Below are positions 1 through 10,319 of a DNA stretch of 64,000 bases, in pieces (the stretch's first letter is position 1; the number at the start of each line of letters is the position of its first letter). The stretch is from Lathyrus oleraceus (taxonomy: Eukaryota; Streptophyta; Magnoliopsida; Fabales; Fabaceae), in the NCBI RefSeq assembly GCF_024323335.1, contig NC_066583.1, positions 367,967,877 to 368,031,876 of the forward strand, in the 5' to 3' direction. Both the position numbers and the translations under genes were made by a program. Below the pieces are notes generated by a model. The model worked only from the letters and a program-made list of their open reading frames with translations, searched no databases and was not told where the DNA came from.

Positions 1-1735
1 TTGGAATTTCTGGAGATTTAATTTCTTCAGAGTCTGGAGTGACAGTTGCTTCTGGAGTTTTCTTAGATTCTACCAGAGTGATCTCTAAATCTGCAAACTT
101 TTCAACTAGCTTTGACTTTTCAGGGTCAAGCTTATCATCAAATCTAACATGAATTGATTCCTCCACAATTTTGGTTTCTGTGTTGTATACTCTATAGCCT
201 TTAGAGCGTTCTGAGTATCCTAACATAATACCTTTTTGTGCTTTGGAATCAAACTTGTTTAGATGTTCTTTAGTATTTAATATAAAACAAATGCATCCAA
301 AAGGATGAAAATAAGAAATGTTGGGTTTTCTTCCCTTACACAGTTCATAGGGAGTCTTTTCCAGAATAGGTCTAATAGAGATTCTATTCTGAATGTAACA
401 CGCTGTATTTACAGCTTCTGCCCAAAAGTGCTTTGCAACATTTGTTTCATTGATCATGGTTCTGGCCATTTCTTGGAGTGTCCTATTCTTCCTCTCTACA
501 ACTCCATTTTGTTGTGGAGTTCTAGGGCAGGAGAAATCATGGGATATTCCATTAGAATCAAATAGTTCTTCAAAATCTTTATTTTCAAATTCTCCACCAT
601 GATCACTTCTGACTCTAACAATTTTAGAGTCAAATTCTTTTTGCACTTTAGAACAGAAACTGGTGAATACAGAGTGAGACTCACTCTTGTGCTTTAGGAA
701 TTTTACCCATGTCCAGCGGCTGTAATCATCAACGATTACTAGTCCATACTTCTTTCCATTGACTGATGCTGTTTTCACAGGACCAAATAAGTCAATGTGA
801 AGAAGCTCCAGAGGCTTGGAGGTAGAAACAACATTTTTCTTTTTAAAAGATGTTTTTGAAAACTTTCCTTTCTGACAAGCTTCACACAGAGCATCTGAAG
901 AAAACTTCAGTTTAGGTAAGCCTCTGACTAACTCAAGTTTAGTTAGCTGAGAAAGTTTTCTCATGCTAATGTGGCCTAAGCGTCTATGCCATACCCATTG
1001 CTCTTCGTGAACTGACATTAAACATTTAACATTTTGATCTTTTAAATCAGAAAGATTTATTTTATAAATGTTGTTTTTCCTCTTGCCTGTGAAAAGGACA
1101 GAGCCATCGTTCTGACTAATTGCTTTACACGTTTTTTGATTAAAGATTACATCATAACCGTTATCACTTAATTGACTTATGGATAACAAGTTATGCATTA
1201 ATCCTTCTACATAAAGAACATCAGATATAGAGGGAAGAGTACCGTTACCAATAGTTCCGGAGCCTCTGATCCTTCCTTTCTGATCTCCTCCGAAGCCTAC
1301 AAATCCAGCGTCTTTAAGTTCCAGGCTTTGGAACATAGACTTTCTTCCCGTCATATGTCGCGAGCATCCAGAGTCCAGGTACCATGACTGGTGTCTGAAC
1401 TTTGCTGCATAGGATATCTGCAACATAGATGATCTTATCTTTCGGTACCCAGAATCTCTTGGGTCCTTTCAGATTAGTTTTCCCAGAGTTTCTTACAACT
1501 TTGGGTCTTCTAGCATTTTTAAATTTGTGTTCTTGTGTGTGTGTGTAGTGGTATGAAAAAGGCGATTTAATTTGGTTACTGGTAGAGGTTTTATTTTCCT
1601 CAGAATCATACCCAATTCCCCTTTTATTATTCTGACCTACTCCATAAATCATGGATGCCATAATACTCCTATTTATCCCATTCTTCAGAAATTGTTGAAA
1701 GGCTTCTTCATATTTATAAATAATTTCATTTGAAG
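1..1735 (-). pseudogene. SIRE-like Copia gag-protease-integrase fragment
   Basis: Read on the minus strand, this encodes the end of gag, the protease entry and most of an integrase of a Ty1/copia element. Visible signs are a WYLDSGCSRHMTG-type protease motif near 1345-1385, a GAG-pre-integrase WHRRLGHIS block near 990, a zinc-binding CEAC segment near 890, and an integrase core ending in the PQQNGVVERKN motif near 500. The frame used by gag (ATG at 1661, running to a stop at 1314) differs by one position from the frame carrying the protease and integrase, so the polyprotein is frameshifted around 1345-1400. It runs off the left window edge, so RT and LTR are not visible. The right end is not an LTR: gag stops abruptly at an NLR-derived piece at 1736. 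The SIRE/Maximus assignment is from remembered family resemblance. Confidence 0.8.
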
Positions 1736-1947
1736 AGATGCTTCTATCAGCTGCTTGATATTTGCTCTCATTTTGAGACTTGTGTTGTCTTCTTGTGAAT
1801 CAGCCATTCTATCTGCTTTGTTGATGAAGTCTTGAATGCGTTCAAGTTCATCTTTCATTTCTGCAATTTCTGTTGGGACACCCCTAATCATGTTGACTGC
1901 CTCCTTTAATAATGGAAGCAAATGATCACGGGCTAGTGGAAGCAAGT
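1736..1947 (-). pseudogene. 212-bp copy of NLR coiled-coil exon
   Basis: This minus-strand segment matches positions 40072-40283 of the intact NLR gene in this window over the same length of 212 bp, with no indels and six mismatches by eye (about 97 percent). It covers the Rx-type coiled-coil region, including the LARDHLLPLLKEAVN stretch and MADSQEDNTSLKMRA. It starts and stops abruptly. On the left it abuts Copia gag, on the right a degenerate LRR fragment of the opposite orientation. It has no start codon, P-loop or LRR of its own and cannot make a receptor. It is best read as a recent fragment copy of the neighbouring gene or of a very close paralogue. Confidence 0.85.
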
Positions 1948-2217
1948 TACTGAATTCATTATATTCAAAATCTTACTGAATTGAAGTTAGCATGCTCCAA
2001 GTTAACTAATGATTCATAAAATGTCTAGAAAGTATGCAGAATTTGTTATTCCTCTGAATCAATGAAAATGCTTATGAAAATGAACTCTTACATTTTCATG
2101 ATCAAGGGTTTCAAAATCTAAAGGAACTACACATTTCAAAATTACCTAACTTTAATTCAATTGTTTTTGAAAAAGGTACATTGCCTTCTCTAAAAAGGAT
2201 TCAGTTTTCCGATAGTG
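1948..2217 (+). pseudogene. degenerate NLR leucine-rich-repeat relic
   Basis: The plus strand translates, across several stops and one frame change, into LRR sequence. Pieces such as QNLTELKLACSKL (about 1967-2005), SMQNLLFL (about 2032-2055) and FQNLKELHISKLPNFNSIVF (about 2107-2166) align with residues around 790-870 of the intact NLR. Stops appear at the TAA near 2015 and the TGA near 2056. It is much more diverged from the intact gene than the adjacent CC copy, so the two scraps have different ages or sources. The downstream Copia element inserted immediately after it, at the ttatg target site. Confidence 0.75.
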
Positions 2218-2222
2218 TTATG

Positions 2223-2399
2223 TGTTAGAAATTCTGGCTTCATGCCTTTCTCATTGTATTTGATACTATATATAATAGTGTCGGTAATTACAATTCATAA
2301 TGACTAATTATAACTAATTACAGCTCATAATGACTAATTTTCTATTCTATGAATGTAAATTATTTACAATAAATGTGTTTGATTATTTCCTGATTAACA
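2223..2399 (-). repeat. 3' LTR of Copia element
   Basis: This 177-bp LTR begins TG and ends CA and matches 8036-8212 with a few substitutions. The polyprotein stop codon (about 2394) falls inside it. The flanking ttatg target duplication is at 2218-2222. Confidence 0.92.
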
Positions 2400-5300
2400 T
2401 CCCCCCTCAAATTGATGCGGCTGGTCAAGGAGCATTAATTTGCTAACAAGAAACTGATGTCGTGGGCGTGGAACAACCTTGGTAAGAATATCTACAATCT
2501 GCAACTGAGTACTGACGTGAAGAAGTGATATTATTCGATCATCGTAGGCGTCACGTATTGAATGACAATCAACTTCGATATGTTTGGTGCGTTCATGAAA
2601 AACAGGATTTGCAACACTTTGAATGACACTTATATTGTCAGCATAAAGTGAAGTTGGCTCTGTTTGGGGAAATCCAAGTTCAGCCAAAAGACCACGAAGC
2701 CAAAGTATTTCTGAACAAGCAGTAGACATGGCACGATACTCTGATTTAGTAGAAGATTTAGAAACTCTTGCTTGCTTCTTACTTTTCCAAGAGATCAATG
2801 AAGAACCAAGAAACATGCACCAACCGGTAACATATCGACGAGTATCAGGACACCCTGCCCAATCAGCATCACTATAAGCACTCAACTGAAGAGAAATTCC
2901 AACGGAAAAGAATAATCAGTGGTGAGAGGTTCCCTTTAAGTAGCGAATTATTGAAGGTGAGAAAAACAAGAAAGGGGGGGTTTGAATTGTTTGAAAAATA
3001 AGCGCTTTTGCAAAATGAAATCACACAATGATTTTATACTGGTTCGCTTATAACACAAAGCTACTCCAGTCCACCCGGCCAAGGTGATTTCGCCTTCAAC
3101 AAGGACTTAATCCACTAATCTTGAAAGATTACAAACAACCCCTAAGAGAGAAGAAAATCTCTTAGTCCTCTCAAGTCTACAGACTACAAAGAGTCACTTG
3201 AGGAAATCAAATAAAAATTAGATACAAGATGTGTAATCTAGAGTGCTTCTAAGAAAGCAAATATTACAAACTTAAGAACAAATTTTTCACTTGATAAGCA
3301 AAAGCTTAGTGAAAATCTTTGAAGAACAAAGATGTTTTTCTTGAGCGTGATATAATTTCAGTATAGTTTTGGCTAGTGATTTCTTGATGCTGAATGTTGA
3401 TTTCTTCTCTATTTATAGGAGTTGAAGTAGAGTTGAAGTAGCGTTGAATCTGTTGGATATTGAGATGTAGTTACGCCATTCCATTAATAGCTTCTGCAGT
3501 AGACTTTTTCTCTTAGAAGTGACTACTTACCACAATTAGTATCTTCTCTCTTGGAAGTGGAGATTAACGTCTCTTTCTAATTGAGGAAATCCATTTGCAG
3601 AACTTTAACTTGGCTTAAACGTTACTTCATCATGATTAACAATTCTGATTAGAGTCTTTGTGTATCTGGAGAAACTGGCTTCTGATGTTATCTCTTGAAA
3701 GTTCAGATGGCGCTGATAACTTCAGAGTTTACAGAGGACATTTGTTCGGAGTCAGAGCTTCTAGACTTTACTTCATGTTCAGATGCTTCTGATACTTTGT
3801 AGTTTTGTCCAGAGTCAGAGCTTCTTGAATGAGATTCCTCTTTAGATGCTTCTGATACTTGAGATTTTGCATCTGATCTTGTATTGCATCTGATGACATC
3901 ATCAGATTTATTTCTTCTTTCTATAGAACCCTGCACACTTAGAAACTTTTCGTTAGGGTGCCATTTTTGGTTTCATCCTTTGTTATCATCAAAATCATGG
4001 AGTCTGTTGTAGAACACTTTTTGTTCTTACAATTATACGACGAACCGCAGCCAAATGAAGATGACGAGGAGAACGCATGAATTGACTTACTTGTTGAACA
4101 ACAAAAGATATGTCGGGGCGAGTAATAGTCAAGTAGTTGAGGCTACCCACAAGTTATCGATACAATTAGGGATCAGGCAAAAGATCACCATCATCACGAT
4201 GATATTTAACATTAACCTCAAGAGGAGTATCTACCAGATTAGCCGATTCGAGACCGGCCATAGAAATCAAATCTTTAGCATACTTGTGTTGATGGAGAAA
4301 GATGCCCTTGGATATAGAATGAACCTCAAGACCAAGAAAATAATGTAGATTACCCAGATCTTTCATGTGAAATGATTCTTGTAACTGTTGCTTAAGTTGT
4401 TGAATGGAAGCATGATCCAAACCAGTAATAACCATATCATCAACATACAAAAGAAGCAGAATAATCCCCGCAGATGTGCTATGAATAAATAAAGATGAAT
4501 CATACTGACTCTGAGTAAAGGAGAATCCAAGTAGAGTGGAGCGGAATTTCTCGTACCACGCTCTAGGTGCATGTTTCAAACCATATAAGGAGTGTTTGAG
4601 CTTACACACACCTTTAGATGAAGAGAATAAACCTTGAGGTGGAGTCATATAAATATCTTTTGTCAGGTCACCATGAAGAAAAGCATTCTCCACATCCATT
4701 TGATGAAGAGTCCACCCATTAGAAGCAACTATAGAGATGATCGTGCGGACAATTGTCATTTTGGCAACCGGTGCAAATGTCTCATCATAATCAATTCCAT
4801 ATTCCTGCTTGTTTCCTAACGCAACCAAACGAGCCTTGTAGCGATTGAGGGACCCATCAGAATTCGATTTCACATAATACACCCATTTGCAACCTATAGG
4901 TTTTACATTAAGAGGGCAAGAGACAATATCCCATGTGAAATTCTCTTGAAGAGCTTGAAGCTCTTCATTCATTGGTTTTATCCATCGCACATCCTTAACA
5001 GCCTGTGAGTAACAAGTAGGAATAAATATGCTAGAGAGTGTGGCAGTCAGAGAAGTATGTGAGGAATCATACCTGTTTGGTGAATATCTATCTGGTGCGT
5101 GAGATATTCGACCAGAACGCCGTGGTTCAACCGGTACAAGATCAGGTGGCGGTTCAGCGTCGGGAAGGGGTGTGGGAACCTGCTGCCTGTGTTGTCTAAC
5201 ATATACATGACCTGGTTTATAACGTTCGATAGATTGAGGCATAATAGAAAACTTAGGAAGAGTAACAATATCATTAATGGCAAGAGAAACATAAATTGAT

Positions 5301-7485
5301 TATCAAAAAATGTCACATTTCTAAAAATGCGAAAATGATGGTTAGTGACATCATAACACACAAATCCCTTATGAGAATGACTATATCCCATAAATGCACA
5401 TTGAACAGATTGTTCTCCAAGCTTATGCCTTTCAAAAGGAGGTAAGTGAACAAAACACACACACCCAAAAGTATGTAAAGCACTATAATCAGGATGAATT
5501 TTAAAAAGACAAAAGAAAGGAGAATCAAGTTCAATAACCTTAGAAGGAAGACGATTGATCAAGAAGACAGTTATGGAAAGAGCCTCTACCTAAAATTGGG
5601 ATGGTACAGAAGCTTGGAGAAGCAATGTGCGTGTTACATCAAGCAAATGACGATTCTTACGTTCTGCCATACCATTTTGTTGAGGGGTATTGGGACAAGA
5701 TCGTTGCGACAAGATGCCTTTTTGTTGAAGGTATTCCTGAAACTTATGAGACATGTACTCACCACCAGAGTCAGAGCGAAATTTTTTAACACTTACTTGA
5801 AATTGAGTTTCAACATATGTCAAAAATTTCTTAAACATAGAAAACACTTCAGATTTAGACCGAAGGAAATATATCCAAACAAAACGACTATAATCATCAA
5901 TAAATGTGACAAAATATTTATAGTGAGAATGAGAAACTACAAGAGACATACCCCATACATCACTATGAATCATTTCGAAACAAGTGGAAGCACGATAAGC
6001 ACCAGACGGAAAAGGAAGTGTTTTACTCTTAGCCAATTTGCAAACAGAACATGAAATAGAGGCATTAGAAACATTTTTATTTCCTAACAAACCATTTTTA
6101 AATAAATGGGACAAAACAACAGAGTTTGGATGACCTAATTTTCTATGTCAATCCTCATAAGAGTTCAAAACATTATTACAAGCAAGAGATATATGATTAG
6201 AAATAAATTGGAGTGGAAACAATCTTCCCACTTTAGGCCCCTTCGCAATCACCTTCCCCGACACCTTCTCCTGCACAAGACAGTCATCACTAGAAAAGTT
6301 AACATCATAATTTTTATCTACCAATTGACCAACAGATAATAAATTAGACGCAAGTCCAGGTGATACAAGCACGTCTCGAAAATCAGAGTTTATGTCACCA
6401 ATATCAGTAATAGATAAAGTATTACCATCAACTATTTGAATTTTCTGATTACCATGATAAGAATGTAAATTGTGCAAATGCTCTGAAGAACCTTTCATGT
6501 GATTAGATGCACCCGAATCAAGAAATCATGGGCGAGAAACATTAGAAGACTTACCCTGAATTCCCAATGCCGAAAGAGCGGAAAGTACCATTTGTTGAAT
6601 CAATTCAGGTTGTATAGCACTATTGTTTGATGCCCCATTAGTGGATGGACCAACCGTATGATTTGTAGTTGCATGGAATGCCCGTATTGAACGTTGTGTT
6701 GGTCGAGGAGGACGTGTGAGACACTCAGAGATAATATGACCATGTTGCTTGCAGTAATTACAAAACTTCTTATTGCAGCTACGAGCAATATGGCCAAATT
6801 GTTTGCAAGAGAAACACTGAACCTGTCTCATATCACGACTTTTACCTTTACTTTGAGCAGCATATACAACCGTCACGGGCTCGGAAATGGTATCTTCATG
6901 AGACATGGCTTCTTGAGTAATAAGACGTTGTTCCTCCCTTAGAAGTTCTCCAACACATGTATCTAAAGAAGGAACAAGATTCCTATTCAGCAAGGCACCT
7001 CTGACAACCTCAAATTCTGGACGTAATTTCATGAGAAATTGATCTCTCCCACTGGTGTTGTAAACCTCTTGAACAGCCACGAGAGAGGTCTTGGGAACAT
7101 TAGCATGTATAATAGAAGAATATTCTGTCTAGATATTTAAGAAACCAAAATAGTATTCTTGAATAGACAAAGCACCTTGTTTGTAGTTAGCTATTTCTAA
7201 CTCCAACTGAAAACGTTTTTCCGAATTGTCCTGGTTGTAAATGCGCTTCCAATAATTCCACATTTCTTGAGCAGTTGAAAAAGAGCGTAAATTATTGATC
7301 ATCTGAGGATCGATACTGTTGAGAATCCAAGTGATGATTTGAGCATCTTTAGTTTCCCACGCATCTAAAGCAGTTTTCTCCGTCGATGCCTTAAAAACAT
7401 CATCTAGATGACTCCATAATCCCTTTCCTTTAACATACATCTTGAAATTCCCATGCAGAATAATTTTTGCCGGTTCCATGGCCAT
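2394..7485 (-). pseudogene. Copia gag-pol polyprotein with nonsense mutations
   Basis: The ATG at 7485 opens a gag (WNYWKRIYNQ region), followed by two CCHC zinc knuckles (CFSCKQFGHIARSC and CNYCKQHGHIISEC, about 6735-6830), protease (LDSGASNHM, about 6505-6525), integrase with PQQNGMAERKNR (about 5650), reverse transcriptase with YVDDM (about 4440) and RNase H with DADWAG and KSEYRAM (2394-2885). In-frame stops lie at 7129, 6526, 6148, 5590 and 4166, and the frame changes between about 5240 and 5320. Four of the five stops replace what is normally tryptophan (for example before HRKLGH). A solo LTR interrupts RNase H at 2952-4031. The element cannot make a full polyprotein. Confidence 0.92.
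2952..4031 (-). mobile_element. solo LTR inserted in Copia RNase H
   Basis: A 1080-bp segment starts TGAAGGTGAG and ends TTCTTACA on the plus strand and is flanked by attat on both sides (2947-2951 and 4032-4036). Removing it and one attat rejoins the RNase H coding region. It contains no gag or pol, only a serine-rich open stretch at 3703-3936 that I regard as non-genic. The poly-G tract at about 2975-2981 and the repeated cttctga/agatgctt motifs look like long LTRs of legume SIRE-type Copia elements, read on the minus strand. This is a classic product of recombination between the two LTRs of one element. Confidence 0.9.
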
Positions 7486-8027
7486 TATATTATAACCCCT
7501 TGTATTGTTAAATAACAAGATACATCCAAATCCAATATGCACGTGCAACAAATAAGTTGACTTCCTTTTTTTTTTAATTAATAAAATGGTAAGCAAACCT
7601 AGAAATCCCACACAGTAGCTAACGAACGGTGAAGAAACACCCACGATCGAGAAATATCAACAATCCACCAATGAAACCACAATCGAGAATCGCCAACAAT
7701 CCAACAATGAAATCACGGTCACCGAACAGAATCACCAAGAACAACGATCACCAAGCAGAATCGTCGAGAATACAAAACCGAATCGCAAATCACAATATGC
7801 TAGCAGCACCAAATGATTAGCGATCACCGAAACAACTTGCAATAAACACGGAATCAAGATCACGAAGCAACAACAGTGAAGAAATCACGAAACGGAAATT
7901 GAAAAATTTCAATTGAGAAACGCGATTTCGAGAATTACAAACAAGAAACAAGATTTCAAGAGCGACCTAGTGGGGTGTCGCTATTTCAGCCAAGAGAACA
8001 AGGATTCACAGGTTAGATCGAACCTTT
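7486..8027 (-). other. untranslated leader of the Copia element
   Basis: This lies between the gag ATG and the primer-binding site. It is rich in short repeats of the type aatcg/accaacaatc (about 7650-7800). No gene is seen; small open frames here are not supported. Confidence 0.6.
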
Positions 8028-8035
8028 TGATACCA
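8028..8035 (-). other. primer-binding site of Copia element
   Basis: On the minus strand, TGGTATCA directly follows the end of the 5' LTR. It matches the start of the usual initiator-Met tRNA primer site (TGGTATCAGAGC); the match weakens after eight bases. Confidence 0.8.
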
Positions 8036-8212
8036 TGTTAGAAATTTTGGCTTCATGCCATTCTCATTACATTTGATACTATATATAATAGTGTCTGTAA
8101 TTACAACTCATAATGACTAATTATAACTAATTACAGCTCATAATGACTAATTTTCTATTCTATGAATGTAAATTATTTACAATGAATGTGTTTGATTATT
8201 TCCTGATTAACA
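8036..8212 (-). repeat. 5' LTR of Copia element
   Basis: This 177-bp partner of 2223-2399 has the same TG and CA ends and is flanked on the right by ttatg at 8213-8217. On the coding strand it immediately precedes the primer-binding site. Confidence 0.92.
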
Positions 8213-8503
8213 TTATGTACTTAGCACAAGTTAAAGGTTTGCTTCTTCAGTATTTCGAATGTGGCCGTCGTAACAACCTCAAATCGTAACTGTGTTGTAA
8301 TTTAATATCACGTGTTTGATTCTATTAGAAAACTAGTAAAATATTTATGCGATTGCACGGATTTCGTCTAATTGATGGATTGAATGTCGCAATATCTCAT
8401 TAGTCATATCTAATTTGTCTAACTGTAAAATTGTTTTATAGATTATAGACATTTATATAATCACAAATATTAACTTTTTTTCCATTTGAGATTAATTGTT
8501 ATG

Positions 8504-8665
8504 CTCTGTCAGTGTGTAAAATTTTTTACACTGTCAATACATCACAATCATCCGTTTGTGTTACTTTACATATGATTATAATAAAAGTCAAACTTTTCTA
8601 ACAAATCAATAGTTGTAATTAACTGACCGTGTAAAATATCTTTACACTGACAGTGTATTTCAATT
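8504..8665. repeat. short inverted-repeat segment, MITE-like
   Basis: Two hairpin-forming blocks (gtgtaaaa...ttttacac at 8514-8531 and gtgtaaaatatctttacac at 8629-8647) lie near the ends of a segment whose outer sequences CTGTCAGTGT and ACACTGACAG are inverted copies. The size and AT-rich interior suit a miniature inverted-repeat transposon. No clear target duplication was identified, so this call is tentative. Confidence 0.45.
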
Positions 8666-8710
8666 AAATTCTTTTTAAAAGTATTTGTAACAAAAAATTC
8701 GCATATTCTC

Positions 8711-8925
8711 GTTTATAAAAATATTTGTATCAATAATATATTCTTTTCAGTTTATAAAAATATTTATAATCAACCATACACTTTTTCCCGTTTATAAAAA
8801 TAATTATATCAACAACAAACTTGTTTTCGTTTATAGAAATAATTGTATCAACAATATACTTTTTCTCATTTATAAAAATAATTGTGTAAACAATACATTT
8901 TTTCTTGTTTATAAAAATATTATTA
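8711..8925. repeat. 39-bp tandem repeat, six copies
   Basis: The motif GTTTATAAAAATA recurs with small changes starting near 8711, 8750, 8790, 8829, 8868 and 8907, a period of 39-40 bp. Because 39 is a multiple of three, the minus strand is open through the array and gives an artefactual repetitive peptide (8730-8939) that should not be called a gene. Confidence 0.85.
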
Positions 8926-8931
8926 GTAGTT

Positions 8932-9128
8932 TGTTTCAATAAGTTCCTATAAAATAGGATATGATAGAGTTAGTTTTACATTTGACTCATTTTTTTTAAA
9001 TTCACGTTTCTTGAGTTTATGGGAGTTTCTTTGTAAGACTATTTAATAGTTGCAGTTGGTTACTTTTAAAATAACAAATATCGTTGCACTTTGTACAATT
9101 TTCTATTATGTTCATTATTTTATTAACA
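8932..9128 (+). repeat. probable 5' LTR of a plus-strand Copia
   Basis: The segment starts TGTTTCAATA and ends TTTATTAACA, and TGGTATCAGAGC follows at 9131-9142. The right boundary is secure because of that primer site and the gag behind it. The left boundary is inferred from the TG dinucleotide and typical short Copia LTR length; no second LTR remains for comparison. Confidence 0.65.
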
Positions 9129-9130
9129 TT

Positions 9131-9142
9131 TGGTATCAGAGC
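9131..9142 (+). other. primer-binding site (initiator-Met type)
   Basis: TGGTATCAGAGC is the standard site complementary to the 3' end of plant initiator-Met tRNA used by many Copia elements. It lies two bases past the proposed LTR. Confidence 0.85.
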
Positions 9143-9199
9143 TTGTCAGACAAGCCTGATTGAGAGAGAGTTCTTCGAGTGAAACACGAGGGAAGAGGG

Positions 9200-10300
9200 A
9201 GAAAGAATGATATATACAGCACCAACAATAGTGTGTTTGTGCAGCCTGACATCTTTAAATTTGATGGCTATTATGAGCATTGGACAAAATTGATGGAGAA
9301 CTTCCTTTGAGCAAAGGAATTTTGAAGTCTTGTAGAAGATGTAATTACTGTGATTCCATAGGGGGAAAAGCCATCGGAAGCAGAGACAAAACTCACCAGA
9401 GAATAGGAATTAAAGGATAATAAAGTGAAGAACTATCTCTATCAAGCTATAGATAGAGAAATCTTGGAGACCATTCTTAACGATGACACATCCAAGCAGA
9501 TATGGGATTCAATGAAGCAAAAACTCAAGGGACCAACTAGAGTCAAGAGAGCATAACTTCAAGCTCTTAAGACTGAGTTCAAAATCTTAAGAATGAGGGA
9601 AGGGGAAACCATTAATGCTTACTTCGGAAGAACACTCTCCATTGCCAAGAAGATGAAGGCATGCAGCTAAAATATGAAAGAAGCAACCATCATAGGAAAG
9701 ATCATATGCTATTTAGTTTCCAAATTTAATTATGTCATGTGTTCTATTGAGGAATCAAATAATATTGATACACTAACTGTGGATGAACTCCAAAGTAGTC
9801 TCTTAATCCATGAGCAGAGAATGTGAGGCCCAGCTGAAGAAGAGCGGAGCTTAAAAGTGACATATGAAGCTCGAGGTGGAAAAGGCAGAGGCGCAACTAG
9901 GGGCCGAGGAAGAGGAATACAGTTTGTTGATAAGTCTATTATGGAATGCTAGAGGTGCCACAATTTGGGGCATTATCAATATGAATGTAAAAATTGGGAG
10001 AAGATATCTCATTATGCTGAAATCAATGATGAAGATGAAATACTTCTAATGGTACATGTAGATCTCAACAGAATAAAAAGGAAGGAATTTAGTTTCTTGA
10101 CTCCGGATGCTCAAATCACATGTCCGGAAACAAGGAGTGGTTCATGCATCTTGATGAAGGGTTCAAAGATTCAGTAAAATTGGGGAATGACTCTAAATTG
10201 ATGGTGATGGGGAAAGGAAGCATAAAGCTGGAGTTTGGAGGTCAAGTTCAAATTGTAAGTAATGTGTATTTCATACCTGAGTTGTGTAATAATTTTTATG
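9200..10300 (+). pseudogene. decayed Copia gag and protease start
   Basis: Across several frames this encodes a Copia gag: FKFDGYYEHWTKLMENF near 9258, KNYLYQAIDREILETI near 9430, KQIWDSMKQKLKG near 9500 and a knuckle containing LGHYQYEC near 9960-9985. The start of protease and gag-pre-integrase follows (HMSGNKEWFMHLDEGF near 10115). Many stops and several frame changes make it non-functional. It ends abruptly near 10300, where opposite-strand Copia sequence begins; integrase, RT and the 3' LTR are absent. Confidence 0.85.
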
Positions 10301-10319
10301 TTCATGTTTCTTTCTTGTT

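Larger units (their letters stand above)
2223..8212 (-). mobile_element. complete Copia element, inactive
   Basis: Two 177-bp LTRs (2223-2399 and 8036-8212), both starting TGTTAGAAAT and ending GATTAACA, enclose a minus-strand Copia polyprotein. Both outer flanks carry ttatg (2218-2222 and 8213-8217), a perfect 5-bp target duplication, so this is one insertion event. A primer-binding site lies next to the right LTR and a G-rich polypurine tract (GAGGGGGG on the coding strand, near 2400-2409) next to the left LTR, fixing the orientation. A 1080-bp solo LTR sits inside at 2952-4031. The LTRs differ at several positions, for example aattctgg versus aattttgg, so the insertion is not recent. The exact Copia lineage is not certain. 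Confidence 0.93.

Noticed and set aside
3703..3936. Serine-rich 77-residue frame that could suggest a regulatory peptide
   Set aside because: It sits in a solo LTR; serine richness comes from repeated agatgcttctga motifs.
8730..8939. Repetitive 69-residue minus-strand peptide
   Set aside because: Artefact of a 39-bp tandem repeat whose period is a multiple of three.
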